Source of the DNA: Archangium lipolyticum
GTDB lineage: Bacteria; Myxococcota; Myxococcia; Myxococcales; Myxococcaceae
Direction of reading: 5' to 3'
Assembly (NCBI RefSeq): GCF_024623785.1
Contig: NZ_JANKBZ010000008.1
Coordinates: forward strand, 1 to 64,000
Length of the DNA stretch: 64,000 nucleotides
The position numbers were made by a program, and so were the translations under genes. How positions within the stretch are numbered: the first letter of the stretch is position 1; each line of letters starts with the position of its first letter. This document shows positions 9,301 through 16,539 of this stretch, piece by piece. The notes beneath the pieces were generated by a model. The model ran no database searches. It saw nothing but the letters and a program-made list of their open reading frames with translations, and was not told the DNA's origin.

Positions 9301-9450
9301 TGCCAGCTGCTGTCGGTGGTGGGCCCGGCGTACGTGCCCAACACGGGGGCGTACTACGTGGGGGCCGTGGTGGATCCGCAGAACGGCATGGTCGAGCTGT
9401 TCGAGGACAACAACGCCAGGGCGGGCACGCTCGTCACCGTCACTCCCTGA
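6322..9450 (+). CDS. CARDB-repeat surface lipoprotein
   Basis: 1042 residues. It has a lipoprotein signal (LLAAAGC) and then eight consecutive repeats of about 125 residues. Each begins (N/S)KPDF(I/V)VSAVTGPAS, continues QQLTASVTVCNQGT, EVYLSADTTITP and YYLGAVADP, and ends with a VAEL.E.NN.KAGTR motif. This is the CARDB (cell adhesion related domain in bacteria) pattern, with two Cys per repeat (VCNQG and GQC) likely forming a disulfide. Repeats 5-6 are nearly identical in DNA to repeats 2-3. The start ATG follows a GGGTGG sequence. The gene stands alone. A role in adhesion or matrix contact is inferred. Extra frames through this region on the other strand are by-products of the repeat composition. 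Confidence 0.85.
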   Translation: MNRRTSRVGSLLGAVALLAAAGCEGSVDSSTAVERGTTSQAVVSGPDFVVSSVTGPASAMPGQQLTASVTVCNQGTQGGSTGVEVYLSTDTTITPMGSTGPSPDSYVGSVSSQYFNPGQCQTLAVQGSAYVPTEGGYYLGAVADPQNSVVEVLENNNAKAGTRMGIGNKPDFIISAVTGPASFVSRSPGQQFTASVTVCNQGTQGGSTGVEVYLSADTTITPNGPMGPSPDSYVGSVYSQYLNPSQCQTLTLQGSPSVPTEGAYYLGAVADPYSDVAELLEDNNTRAGTRMGIGSKPDFIVSAVTGPASALPGQQLTASVTVCNQGTVGGSAPVEVYLSADTTITPNGPTGPSPDSFVGSVPSPYLNAGQCQTLAVQGPAYVPADGAYYLGAVADPQSSVAELIEDNNTKAGTRLGIGNKPDFIVSAVTGPASAPSGQQFTASVTVCNQGTQGGSTSVEVYLSADTTITPSGPTGPSPDSYVGSVYSQYLNPSQCQTLTLQGSPYVPTEGGFYLGAVADPQNSVAELIESNNTKAGTRMGIGNKPDFIVSAVTGPASFVSRSPGQQFTASVTVCNQGTQGGSTGVEVYLSADTTITPNGPMGPSPDSYVGSVYSQYLNPSQCQMLTLQGSPSVPTEGAYYLGAVADPYSDVAELLEDNNTRAGTRMGIGSKPDFIVSAVTGPASALPGQQLTASVTVCNQGTVGGSAPVEVYLSADTTITPNGPTGPSPDSFVGSVPSPYLNAGQCQTLAVQGPAYVPADGAYYLGAVADPQSSVAELIEDNNTKAGTRLGIGNKPDFVVSAVTGPASALPGQQLTASVMVCNQGTQAGTTSVEVYLSADTTITPNGPTGPSPDGFLGSAAPQYLTAGQCKALTVQGSAYVPADGTYYLGAVVDGQNSLAELIEDNNAKAGNRIGIGNKPDFFVSAVSSASTVKQGQSLTASVTVCNQGTQAGSTVVEVYLSADTTITPNGPMGPSPDAFLGYNSTATLSAGQCQLLSVVGPAYVPNTGAYYVGAVVDPQNGMVELFEDNNARAGTLVTVTP
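6843..7580 (+). repeat. First copy of near-identical two-repeat block in CARDB gene
   Basis: This segment matches 7968-8705 with an offset of 1125 bases, exactly three 375-base repeats. Only a handful of differences are visible by eye (for example cagacg/cagatg near 7066/8191), which suggests recent duplication or gene conversion. Confidence 0.8.
7968..8705 (+). repeat. Second copy of near-identical two-repeat block in CARDB gene
   Basis: Partner of 6843-7580. It preserves the reading frame and includes the unusual ASFVSRSPGQQ insertion seen only in repeats 2 and 5. Confidence 0.8.
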
Positions 9451-9466
9451 GACGAGCGCAGCCAGG

Positions 9467-9523
9467 GGCCGTGGCGCCTGGGTCTTCAGCCGGTAGCCCG
9501 GCTTGAAGATCCACGCCACGGCC
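9467..9523 (+). terminator. Strong hairpin after CARDB gene
   Basis: GGCCGTGGCG and GGTCTTCAGCC pair imperfectly with GGCTTGAAGATC and CGCCACGGCC around a short loop. There is no T run, so it may act as a terminator or simply protect the mRNA end. Nothing else is seen between 9451 and 9598. Confidence 0.5.
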
Positions 9524-9598
9524 GCCAGACACACCCTGGAGCTGAGATGGGAGTGATGCCCCTGGCGATCGTCACGGCCCTGCATTAGCAGGAGGGCG

Positions 9599-10679
9599 AT
9601 GCTCGTCTCCGCCGTGCTGGCCTTGCGACTCGCCGTTTCCTCCTGCCCGTCCGGCAGCCTCACGCCGCTCCAGGCTCGCGAGGATCTGGAGCTCGCCATT
9701 TCCACGGTAGAGACCGCGATGCCGGACCTCTACTGGCGACAGACTCGCCAGGACTGGGAACGCCGCAAGGCCCAGGCGCGCGCCGAGGCCGCCCGCGCCC
9801 GTTCGGACGAGGAGCTGATTCGTGCGCTCCGCCCACTGCTCGGAGGCATCGGCGAGGGCCATCTGTCGGTCGCGCGCAGCGACGCGATGAATTGCCGCTA
9901 CCGCGAGGACGCACGCCTCTTCCCGCTCGACCTGTTGTGGCGGGACGACGGCGTGTTCGTGGTCGCCGGCCATGGCGCCGCGGCCGACATCCCCGCTGGC
10001 ACTCGCCTGCTCGCCATCAACGGAGAGGAGCAGCGCGCACTGCTCGACGAGATGATGCGGGCGAGCGCCCATGACGGAGACATCCGCACCGGCGTGATGC
10101 GCGATCGTGCTGGCCGCGGCTATGCCGTCACGCGCTGGTGGATGCGAGGCAACGAGCCGGCGTTCGACTTGCGGCTGCGGCTCCCGGACGGCAGGGCCGT
10201 GCGCCGTCCCCACTGTCCGCCAGGGCCCGGGGGGCGACCTGTTCCGGCTGAATGCCCCACCCGAGGGGCTCATGACCCATTGGCAACCGGTCGCGCCGGT
10301 CTTCACGGGGAGGCTGGTGGTGCTGGCCGGCGGCTATACCTTTTCGGGTGGCGCCGAGCTCGCCTCGATGCTGCGCGCGACCGACCGCGGACTCTTCGTC
10401 GGCGAGGAAGTGGGGGGTACGCATGGCGGCAACACCAGCGGCTACAAATGGGACCTGGCGCTGCCCCATTCGGGAATGGAGATCGGCATCCCGTTGCTCG
10501 CCTTCCGCTTCGTCTGGCCCGAGCCCCTCGCCCATCATGGCGCGATGCCACACTGCTTCGTGCAGCCTGCGGTGGGCGAACGCCGCGTCGAGCAGGACGC
10601 GGCCTACCGGCTCGCCGTCGCCGCGCTCGGCAGGGCTTGGACGACGCCCTCGGCAGCCGCCTGCCCGCGGCAGGATTGA
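9599..10679 (+). pseudogene. S41-family peptidase, internally deleted and frameshifted
   Basis: The gene has a good ribosome site (AGGAGGGCG) and a signal-peptide-like start (MLVSAVLALRLAVSS). The first frame gives a plausible S41 N-terminal half with helices and a PDZ-like part (GIGEGHLSV; AGTRLLAINGEE), ending near 10210 at LPDGRAV. A second frame then continues with the S41 catalytic half: GRLVVLAGGYTFSGGAELASML, holding the candidate catalytic serine in FSGGAE, then VGEEVGGTHGGNTSGY, to the stop at 10677-10679. The middle section expected before the serine is mostly missing. The gene therefore suffered a deletion that also shifted the frame. A working protease is unlikely. Confidence 0.65.
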
Positions 10680-10755
10680 GCGGGCAGCTCCGCAGCCAGG
10701 GGCGGCACACTCCCAGAGCGGGCTGGGCGGAGCTCCGTGGGAGCCCACCGGTCGT

Positions 10756-10926
10756 TCATAGGAAGCCGTCGAGCCAGGTCAACTGAGCGTCCAGGGTCTC
10801 CGCTATCACGCGCGGCTGGTCCGAGGAGGAGGGCTCCGTGTAGGGATTGCCAATCTCCTTGTGCTTCCACCGGACCCAGCTCTGCTTGTACCAGCCCCAG
10901 TCGAGCGCTGAAGAGCAGTCGATAGG
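10756..10926 (-). other. Possible C-terminal fragment of an unknown protein
   Basis: A minus-strand frame ends with a Trp-rich, well-composed stretch (SALDWGWYKQSWVRWKHKEI, then NPYTEPSS and TWLDGFL). It reads like a real C-terminus, but upstream of it the frame degrades and no start is credible. I do not recognise the family; it is probably a remnant. 10680-10755 shows nothing. Confidence 0.3.
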
Positions 10927-11166
10927 TGCGGGGCTGGCCCCGGCGCGAGGGCCCCCACAAACCCCGTGGTGTTGAGGCTCGAGCCGCCCCAGCCAAGAGA
11001 GCCAGTCCCCTGCCGCGCTCCTCATGGGAAGGCGGCCTGGGCCGACGTGTATCCCAAGGGGCTGCGCGGCTTCTCCACCCGCCTGGCGTACTGCTCGGGC
11101 GGCCCCGTCAGCGGCCCTCCTCGGCTCCTGCTCTCCTGCCCTCTCCCTCTACATGGCCTCTCTCCC

Positions 11167-11433
11167 GCCTATACGCTCGGGAATGCGGGCGAGCCGATGA
11201 TTGCCCCGGGGGCGCTGTCCCTGAGCGCGGGTCACCTGGACGTGTACGCTCGTGGCACCGACAATGCCCTGTGGCACAAGTGGTACACCTATGGCTGGTC
11301 CAACTGGGAGTGGCTGGGCGGCGAGATGACGTCCTCCCCGTCGGCGGAGAGCTGGGGGCCGGGGCGCATGGACATCTTCTATCGCGGCCCGGACAGCTCG
11401 CTCCGACACTCCTGGTGGAACAACGGCTGGTAA
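11167..11433 (+). pseudogene. DUF346 / beta-propeller lectin remnant
   Basis: About 88 residues contain one and a half blades of the pattern LDVYARGTDNALWHKWY...W..WEWLGGEMTS.PSAESWGPGRMDIFYRGPD.SLRH. This matches DUF346 repeats, which build seven-bladed fucose-binding propellers of the PLL type in other bacteria. A full propeller needs about seven blades, so this is only the last piece. It ends with a stop followed by a hairpin. The sequence upstream (10927-11166) shows no start or signal peptide, so a 5' truncation is likely. Confidence 0.6.
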
Positions 11434-11460
11434 GCCAGGAGTCCCTGTGTGGAGTCTCAC

Positions 11461-11491
11461 CGGGCCGGAAGCCGCTGGGGCTTCCGGCCCG
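11461..11491. terminator. Bidirectional-type hairpin between convergent genes
   Basis: CGGGCCGGAAGCC pairs with GGCTTCCGGCCCG around a short loop. It separates the lectin remnant from the convergent large lipoprotein gene. No T run is present. Confidence 0.6.
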
Positions 11492-11531
11492 TCTGGGCGC
11501 TCCACTTCCCTGGGTCTACGGGGTGGGGGAC

Positions 11532-14501
11532 CTACCTCTTCGCTCCGGGGCAGGTCGCGGGCTCGAGGTAGAAGGCTTCCCACGATCCACCGTCGGTGGC
11601 ATTGCAGACGCCCCCGTTGCCGCCACTTCCGCTCTGGATGGGAGCGCCGGGGGTGACCTCCTTCCAGTTGCGCGCGGTGCCCGTCGACGATTCGAAGCCA
11701 TAGCGATTGCGGCCGCCGTAGACGCCGCAGGCGTGGCGCGTGAACGGCTCCGCCGTGCCAAGCGTGGCGTTCACGGTGAGCTGGTTCGCGACCACCGCCA
11801 GGTACGCGCCGCTCGCGCCTCGGAGCTTGTATTGCGTGCCGCTCGTGACGAGCTCGAAGACCTCGCCACCGGTCTGCGTCGTGCTGAGGGCGGCCACCTT
11901 GCCCGTGCCGTCGACGGTGAGCCAATTGTCGGTGCGCTCGCTCTGGATGCGGAAGCAGCCCGCGCTGCTGCCGGCCTCGATGGTGCACGTCGCATTGCAG
12001 CCATCGCCCGAGCTGGTGTTGCCGTCGTCGCACTGCTCGCTGCCCTCGACGGTGCCGTTGCCGCACACCGGGCCGGTGCTGCTCCCCGGGCAGGCCACCG
12101 GTTCGAGGTAGAAGCCCTCCCAAGCGCCGCCATCGGCCGCGTTGCAGGCGCCGCCATTGCCGCCGTCACCGCTCTGGATCGGCTCGCCCGGCGTGGCTTC
12201 CTTCCAGTGGGGCGCGCTTCCCGACGAGGCCTGGAAGCCGACACGCGTGCGCCCGCCATAGCCGCAGGGAAGCTGCGTGAACGACTCCGCGCTGGAGAAG
12301 TTTGCGCTCATCGTGAGCTGGTTTGACACCACCGCCAGGAACGCGCTGCCCGAGCCCTTGAGCTTGTACCGGGTGCCGGTCGGAACGAGCTGGAAGATCT
12401 GCCCCCCGGCTTGCGTCGTGCTGCCGGCGACGACCTTGCCCGCGGTGTTGACGGTGAGCCACTTGTCCGTGCGCTCGCTTTGAATCTGGTAGCAGCTCCC
12501 GCCCGAGGTCTCGACGAAGGTGGCCGTAAATGTGGCCGAGCTGCCAGGCGTGGTGAAGGTATGCGATTGCGCGCCGCCGTCCGACCACGACGAGAACGCC
12601 CAGAATTTTCCGTTCGCGTACTGCGGTGAGTCGACGCCCACCGAGCGGATGACGCCGACCACGCCGACCGTGTTATGCGGCGCCGTGAACGGCTGCCCGT
12701 CCATCAGCACCTGCAGCCCGAACGGCACGGTGTGCACCGTGATCGGCACCGTGACCGGATAGACGTCGCGATACGTCGTGTGGGTGAGGCCGATCGAGTC
12801 GCGCACCGTGAGCCACACGCGATACCAGACGTTGGACGAGCTCTCGCCGACGTTCGGGATCAGCCAGCTCCCGCTCGCGATGCCAGTGGTATCGGGCATG
12901 GCTGGGTGCGTGTGGGTATCGTGGTGGAAGACGATGCTCCAGGTCATCGCGCTCGGCGGCAGCGAGCCATCCTCCTGGTCGCTGGCCGAGCCGGAGAACG
13001 TCAGGTTGGTGGCCGCGGTGTAGGTCGCGCTCGCGCCCGGTGTCACGATCGTGGCCACCGGCGGCTTGTTGGACGTCACCGTCAGCACCGCCTCGGCGCT
13101 GGTGGTCGAGCCAAGCCCGTTGGTCACGACCACGCGGAAGCGCGCGCCACTGTCGGCGAGCTGCGCGGAGTTCAGCACGTAGCTCGGCGACGTCGCACCG
13201 GCGATGTTCACGCCGCCCCGCTGCCATTGATAGGTGAGCGGCGGCTCTCCGCTCGCCGAGACCGTGAAGGTCGCCGGATAGCCGACCGACACCAGCGCGT
13301 TCGCTGGCTGCTGAGCGATGCTCGGCGGCAGCGACGCCGTGTAGGCGATGCGACCCACCTGGCCCGAACCGCGCGCCAGATAGTAGAGCGCGCCGTCGGG
13401 CCCCACGTCGAGATCCACAGGCCCCGCGATGTCCGTCGCGAACAGCGAATTCGCGCCGGAGTTGGGGTCGATGCGCCTGATCCAGTTGTTGGTGTAATCC
13501 GCGAAGAAGTACTGGCCGTAGTATGCGCCGGGAAACGCCGAGGTCGGTGGGTTGTAGAAGGCACCGCCTGCAATGCAGTTACCGGCGGCCGTACCGGTGC
13601 CATGCGGGTACGCGAAGAACGGCTGCGTGAACTCCGGGCGATTCGTGAAATAACCTTCCGTGAACGGCCAGCCGTAGTTGGCACCGGCCTGGCCGCGGTT
13701 GATCTCCTCCCAGCCGCCTTCGCCCACGTCGTTGATGAACAGGGTCCCCGTGCCGGGCTGAACGGCGAAGGTGAAGGGATTGCGCAGACCCAGCGCCCAG
13801 GTCGCCTTGGCGAGCCCCGTGGCGGTCGCGTAGAACGGATTGTCGGTGGGGATGGTGCCGTCCGGGTTGAAGCGCAGCAGCTTGCCGAGCGGCGTGTTCA
13901 GGCTCTGCGAGTTGGAGGAGACCGCGTTTTCGCCGACCGAGACGTAGAGCTTGCCGTCGAGTCCGAAGTGAACCGCGCCGCCGTTGTGGTTGGCGGCGTC
14001 GAGCGTCGGAAAGTCGGCGAGCACCAGCTCGCTCCCGGGCACCGCCACATTGCCGTTGGCGGTGAAGCGGCTCAGGCGATTGTGAATGGTGCCGTCGTCT
14101 GCCGTGTAATAAACATACAGGTAATGGTTATGGGGGAAGTTGGGATCGAACGCGATGCCCATCAGCCCGCGCTCGTTGTCATCGTCCACGGTGAGCACCA
14201 CGAACGGAGTCGGCAGAAGCTGGCCGTTCTCGACGATGCGCAGCGAGCCGTTCTTCTCCGAGACGAACAGGCGCCCGTCGGGCGCGAAGGTCATGGTGGT
14301 CGGCCCCTGGAGGCCGTTGACGAAGACGGAGTCGGCGAAATTGGCGTCTTGAATGACCGCGCCCGCGCGCACAACCTCGAGCTCCGGCGTCGACGGCGCC
14401 GACGATGTCGAGCAGCCTACGACAAGGGAGCAGACCGCGAACGCTGCGAAAAGTGGCATGGGAGACCATGCCCGTACACTCCTGCGCACCTGTGATTGCA
14501 T
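11532..14501 (-). CDS. PQQ-dependent sugar dehydrogenase-like lipoprotein, multidomain
   Basis: 989 residues from the ATG at 14501, preceded by GAAGAGGTAGCA; the open frame extends further upstream but belongs to an older gene remnant. There is a lipoprotein signal with C30 (SLVVGC). Residues about 45-420 form a glucose/sorbosone dehydrogenase-like beta-propeller (NGLQGPTTMTFAPDGRLFV; ERGLMGIAFDP; ALGLRNPFTF; INDVGEGGWEEINRG). Next comes an Ig-like segment (TYQWQRGGVNIAGATSPSY), then a PKD/Ig-like part. The C-terminus has two similar segments of about 140 residues (CYQIQSERTDKWLTV and CFRIQSERTDNWLTV) separated by a Myxococcus Cys-rich repeat (CGNGTVEGSEQCDDGN). The protein is probably exported and may oxidise or bind sugars. 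Substrate is unknown. Confidence 0.85.
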   Translation of the reverse strand: MQSQVRRSVRAWSPMPLFAAFAVCSLVVGCSTSSAPSTPELEVVRAGAVIQDANFADSVFVNGLQGPTTMTFAPDGRLFVSEKNGSLRIVENGQLLPTPFVVLTVDDDNERGLMGIAFDPNFPHNHYLYVYYTADDGTIHNRLSRFTANGNVAVPGSELVLADFPTLDAANHNGGAVHFGLDGKLYVSVGENAVSSNSQSLNTPLGKLLRFNPDGTIPTDNPFYATATGLAKATWALGLRNPFTFAVQPGTGTLFINDVGEGGWEEINRGQAGANYGWPFTEGYFTNRPEFTQPFFAYPHGTGTAAGNCIAGGAFYNPPTSAFPGAYYGQYFFADYTNNWIRRIDPNSGANSLFATDIAGPVDLDVGPDGALYYLARGSGQVGRIAYTASLPPSIAQQPANALVSVGYPATFTVSASGEPPLTYQWQRGGVNIAGATSPSYVLNSAQLADSGARFRVVVTNGLGSTTSAEAVLTVTSNKPPVATIVTPGASATYTAATNLTFSGSASDQEDGSLPPSAMTWSIVFHHDTHTHPAMPDTTGIASGSWLIPNVGESSSNVWYRVWLTVRDSIGLTHTTYRDVYPVTVPITVHTVPFGLQVLMDGQPFTAPHNTVGVVGVIRSVGVDSPQYANGKFWAFSSWSDGGAQSHTFTTPGSSATFTATFVETSGGSCYQIQSERTDKWLTVNTAGKVVAGSTTQAGGQIFQLVPTGTRYKLKGSGSAFLAVVSNQLTMSANFSSAESFTQLPCGYGGRTRVGFQASSGSAPHWKEATPGEPIQSGDGGNGGACNAADGGAWEGFYLEPVACPGSSTGPVCGNGTVEGSEQCDDGNTSSGDGCNATCTIEAGSSAGCFRIQSERTDNWLTVDGTGKVAALSTTQTGGEVFELVTSGTQYKLRGASGAYLAVVANQLTVNATLGTAEPFTRHACGVYGGRNRYGFESSTGTARNWKEVTPGAPIQSGSGGNGGVCNATDGGSWEAFYLEPATCPGAKR

Positions 14502-14597
14502 TGCTACCTCTTCCGGTTGAACAGGCTCACGCAGCTCGTTGGCAGCGTGAAGGTGGGTGTGGCAATCCGGTACTATCTTGAAAGCGCGTTCACCGGG

Positions 14598-15101
14598 AAC
14601 AACATTCGCTCGAGCGTCACCGAGATCGGCGCGCCGGCGCCATACTTGATCGCGTTGTCGACGAGGTTGGTGAACACCTGCTCGACACCCCGCGCGCTGC
14701 GCCTCCGGCTCGAAGCGCGTCACCACGTCCCGAGCGAGCACCGCCAGATCTGTCGGCTCCAGCTCCATCCGGAACCGCCCGGAGGAGATCCGCGACACGT
14801 CGAGCAAGTCGTTGACCAGCGCGGCGAGCTTGTCGATCTGCCGCTTCGCGCTTTCGGTGTACGCGCGCACTTGTTGCACGAAAGGTGAGTCGGCCTGTTT
14901 GTCGAGAGTGCGCGCGAGCCCTTGGAGGCGGATCGCCATGGGCGTGAGCGGCGTCTTGAGCTCGTGGCTCGCGACCGAGAGAAAGATGTCGCGCGCCTCG
15001 ACGGCCTCCTTGAGCGCGGTGGCCTGGCGGCGCTGCTCATCCACGTTGGTGTTGGTGCCGAACCAGCGGACGATCTCTCCATGCGTGTCGCGCTCCCTCA
15101 A
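14598..15101 (-). pseudogene. Sensor histidine kinase remnant
   Basis: The frame starts in the end of a PAS domain (GEIVRWFGTNTNVDEQ). It then has a complete HisKA segment with the phosphoacceptor motif SVASHELKTPL and continues to RFEPEAQRAG. After that it loses register. In another frame the N-box of an ATPase domain is readable (VFTNLVDNAIKYG), followed by a stop at about 14598. The segment between these and the rest of the ATPase domain are gone, so the kinase is inactive. Its 5' end stops at the transposase-like fragment at 15.1 kb. The in-frame read-through into the downstream lipoprotein gene is accidental. Confidence 0.7.
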
Positions 15102-15246
15102 GCAGGTGAGGAGGAGGCAAGCGCGAGGCTTGAGGACGTTCGACTTCGACGTGTTCGTCTGCGTGAGGTGTGGAGGCAGGCGTCGGGTGCTGGCGTACGT
15201 GAAGGCAGGGGGTGGAGTGCGAGCGATTCTAGAGCACCTGGGCCTG
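15098..15246 (+). pseudogene. IS91-like transposase C-terminal remnant
   Basis: About 48 residues (RTFDFDVFVCVRCGGRRRVL, then AYV...VRAILEHLGL) resemble the C-terminal CxxCG tail of IS91/IS801-type Y2 transposases. No start, catalytic tyrosines or ends are visible. It is joined directly and in frame to the acyl-CoA dehydrogenase remnant and abuts the kinase remnant, so it marks a recombination joint. Confidence 0.55.
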
Positions 15247-15621
15247 GACGCGGCGGTGGCGTACTCGAAGGACCGTAAGGCCTTCGGTCAGTCCATCGGC
15301 GACTTCCAGGGCCCGCGCTTCATGATGGCGGACATGAAGACGCAGCTGGAGGCGGCGGAGCTGCTGACGCTGCGCGCGGCCTACATGAAGGAGCAGGGCC
15401 AGCCGTTCTCCCGCGAGGCCTCCATGGCGAAGCTGTTCGCCAGCGAGATGAGCAACAAGCTGGCGGACAAGGCCGTGCAGCTGCACGGCGGCTACGGCTA
15501 CATCGACGAGTTCCCCGTCGAGCGGTACTTCCGCGACGCCCGCGTGCAGACCATCTACGAGGGCACCAGCGAGGTGCAGCGGCTGGTGATTGCTCGCGAG
15601 ACGTTCAAGCTGCTGGGTTGA
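15247..15621 (+). pseudogene. Acyl-CoA dehydrogenase C-terminal remnant
   Basis: About 124 residues match the C-terminal helical domain of acyl-CoA dehydrogenases, the flavoenzymes of fatty-acid beta-oxidation. Readable motifs are AVAYSKDRKAFGQSIGDFQG, MAKLFASEMSNKLADKAVQL, HGGYGYIDEFPVERYFRDAR and IYEGTSEVQRLVIARE. The first two thirds, including the N-terminal and beta domains, are missing and are replaced by a transposase-like tail in the same frame. The long frame that appears to start at 14812 is therefore a chimera, not a gene. Confidence 0.8.
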
Positions 15622-15630
15622 TGCACGAGC

Positions 15631-15656
15631 CGCGGGGCTGGCTGGCCAGCCCCGCG
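15631..15656. terminator. Hairpin between convergent ends
   Basis: GCGGGGCTGG pairs with CCAGCCCCGC with almost no loop. It serves the ends of the dehydrogenase remnant and the cysteine-rich peptide gene, which converge here. Confidence 0.6.
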
Positions 15657-15671
15657 CTCAGAGCCACGTCC

Positions 15672-15881
15672 TCAGTTGTAGCAGGCGCACACCCTGCCGG
15701 CCTGGCAGAAGCCATACGCGAAGCCGGCTTCCACGCACTGCGGCACGCAGTAGTCGTTGCAGCTGATATCGAGCGGCACCTGCTGCGCGCCCGGAACGGC
15801 CTGGGTGGCACCGAACGACACGACGAAGCCCGCGGCGACCGCGAGCAGGACCTGTGCTGCCTTCTTCGTGGAGCGAATCAT
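15672..15881 (-). CDS. Secreted defensin-like (CS-alpha-beta) cysteine-rich peptide
   Basis: 69 residues from the ATG at 15881, preceded by GAGGTCACC. Residues 1-28 form a Sec signal peptide (two Lys, hydrophobic core, FGATQA). The mature part of about 41 residues has exactly six cysteines: C41, C45, C49, C59, C65, C67. The spacing C-x3-C-x3-C-x9-C-x5-C-x-C contains the CxxxC...CxC signature of cysteine-stabilised alpha-beta defensins. GFC-x5-C (G57-C59-C65) fits the gamma-core GxC-x(3-9)-C. The ending RVCACYN resembles fungal plectasin (FVCKCY). The first spacing (x3) is shorter than usual. Defensin-like peptides are known from the myxobacterium Anaeromyxobacter. Antimicrobial function here is inference; it could be a small surface or signalling peptide. 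Confidence 0.7.
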   Translation of the reverse strand: MIRSTKKAAQVLLAVAAGFVVSFGATQAVPGAQQVPLDISCNDYCVPQCVEAGFAYGFCQAGRVCACYN

Positions 15882-16079
15882 GGTGACCTCGGTGAAGGGG
15901 AAGGGGACTATGCCACCGTTATCGCGGACCGAGGTCCAATTCCGTCGGCCGTGACGCAACGCTGGGTCACGAAGCGCCACGGCCCCCACTTACCGCGGTG
16001 CTTCAGCGCGCCGAGGCACTCGCGCGCCGACGGGACCGGGCCTATGGGGACGGCGGCACCTTCTGGACGCTGCCCCAGG

Positions 16080-16285
16080 TACGTCGCTTCCTCCCCCCTT
16101 CTCGAATTCGAGGAAGAGGGACCCCTCGAAGCCGGTGCCCCCCGCGAGCTTCTTGTCAGGCTCGACAACCTCATTGAGCGCTGCCAGGTAGCGCCTCGCC
16201 TCTTCTCTCCCTTTCTCGCGCGACTCCTCATTGTCCGGCTTGAGCTCGAACAGCACGAGGGCGCGGGTATCTCGGCTCAGAGCGG
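16080..16285 (-). pseudogene. Fragment with REase-like ExK motif
   Basis: A minus-strand stretch reads TRALVLFELKPDNEESREKG, then EEARRYLAALNEVVEPDKK and GFEGSLFLEFEKGG. The ELK motif after a hydrophobic strand, followed by a charged helix, resembles PD-(D/E)xK-type nuclease domains at the C-termini of myxobacterial secreted toxins. No start or upstream domain is present and the tail quickly turns to junk, so it is a remnant. 15882-16079 shows nothing else I can name. Confidence 0.4.
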
Positions 16286-16299
16286 CGGGTTACATCCAG

Positions 16300-16328
16300 T
16301 GGAGGCGGCGGGAATCGAACCTGCCGCC
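16300..16328 (-). other. tRNA/tmRNA 3'-end remnant, possible att scar
   Basis: Read on the minus strand, this gives a T-arm with loop TTCGATT and one mismatch in the stem, then acceptor strand CGCCTCC and discriminator A. The 5' acceptor half (GGAGGCG) and anticodon arm are absent within reach, so it is not a whole tRNA. Integrases often leave such 3' ends as attachment-site copies. Confidence 0.45.
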
Positions 16329-16539
16329 GGAGGCTTCCGGCCAGAGCGCTCCAGTTTTCGCGGCTTCGACTCACTCCACGTTCGCTGGTGACGTGAAGGG
16401 GCTGGAGGCTCAGTCCCAGCTCGGACCGACTGGATGATGGAAAGGGGGCCCCGGTCGTGGTGCGCCCCATCACCCAGCAGGTTCGGACGAGACCTGGCTC
16501 GCGGAATATGCCTTGACGGGCATATGAATACCCGGCTAT

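Noticed and set aside
6322-9450. Regular repeats as a possible CRISPR array
   Set aside because: The 375-base units are coding, in frame and without short unique spacers. No other array-like pattern was seen in the window.
12675-14495. Long plus-strand frame opposite the dehydrogenase-like lipoprotein
   Set aside because: Arg/Gly/Ala-rich shadow; the minus-strand gene has clear domains through the whole interval.
14502-15101. Reading the kinase remnant as the N-terminus of the large lipoprotein
   Set aside because: The lipoprotein has its own ribosome site and signal peptide at 14501; the upstream frame contains frameshifted kinase sequence.
14812-15621. Single gene of 269 codons ending as acyl-CoA dehydrogenase
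   Set aside because: Its first part is antisense to the kinase remnant and its middle is a transposase tail; only the last 124 residues are dehydrogenase.
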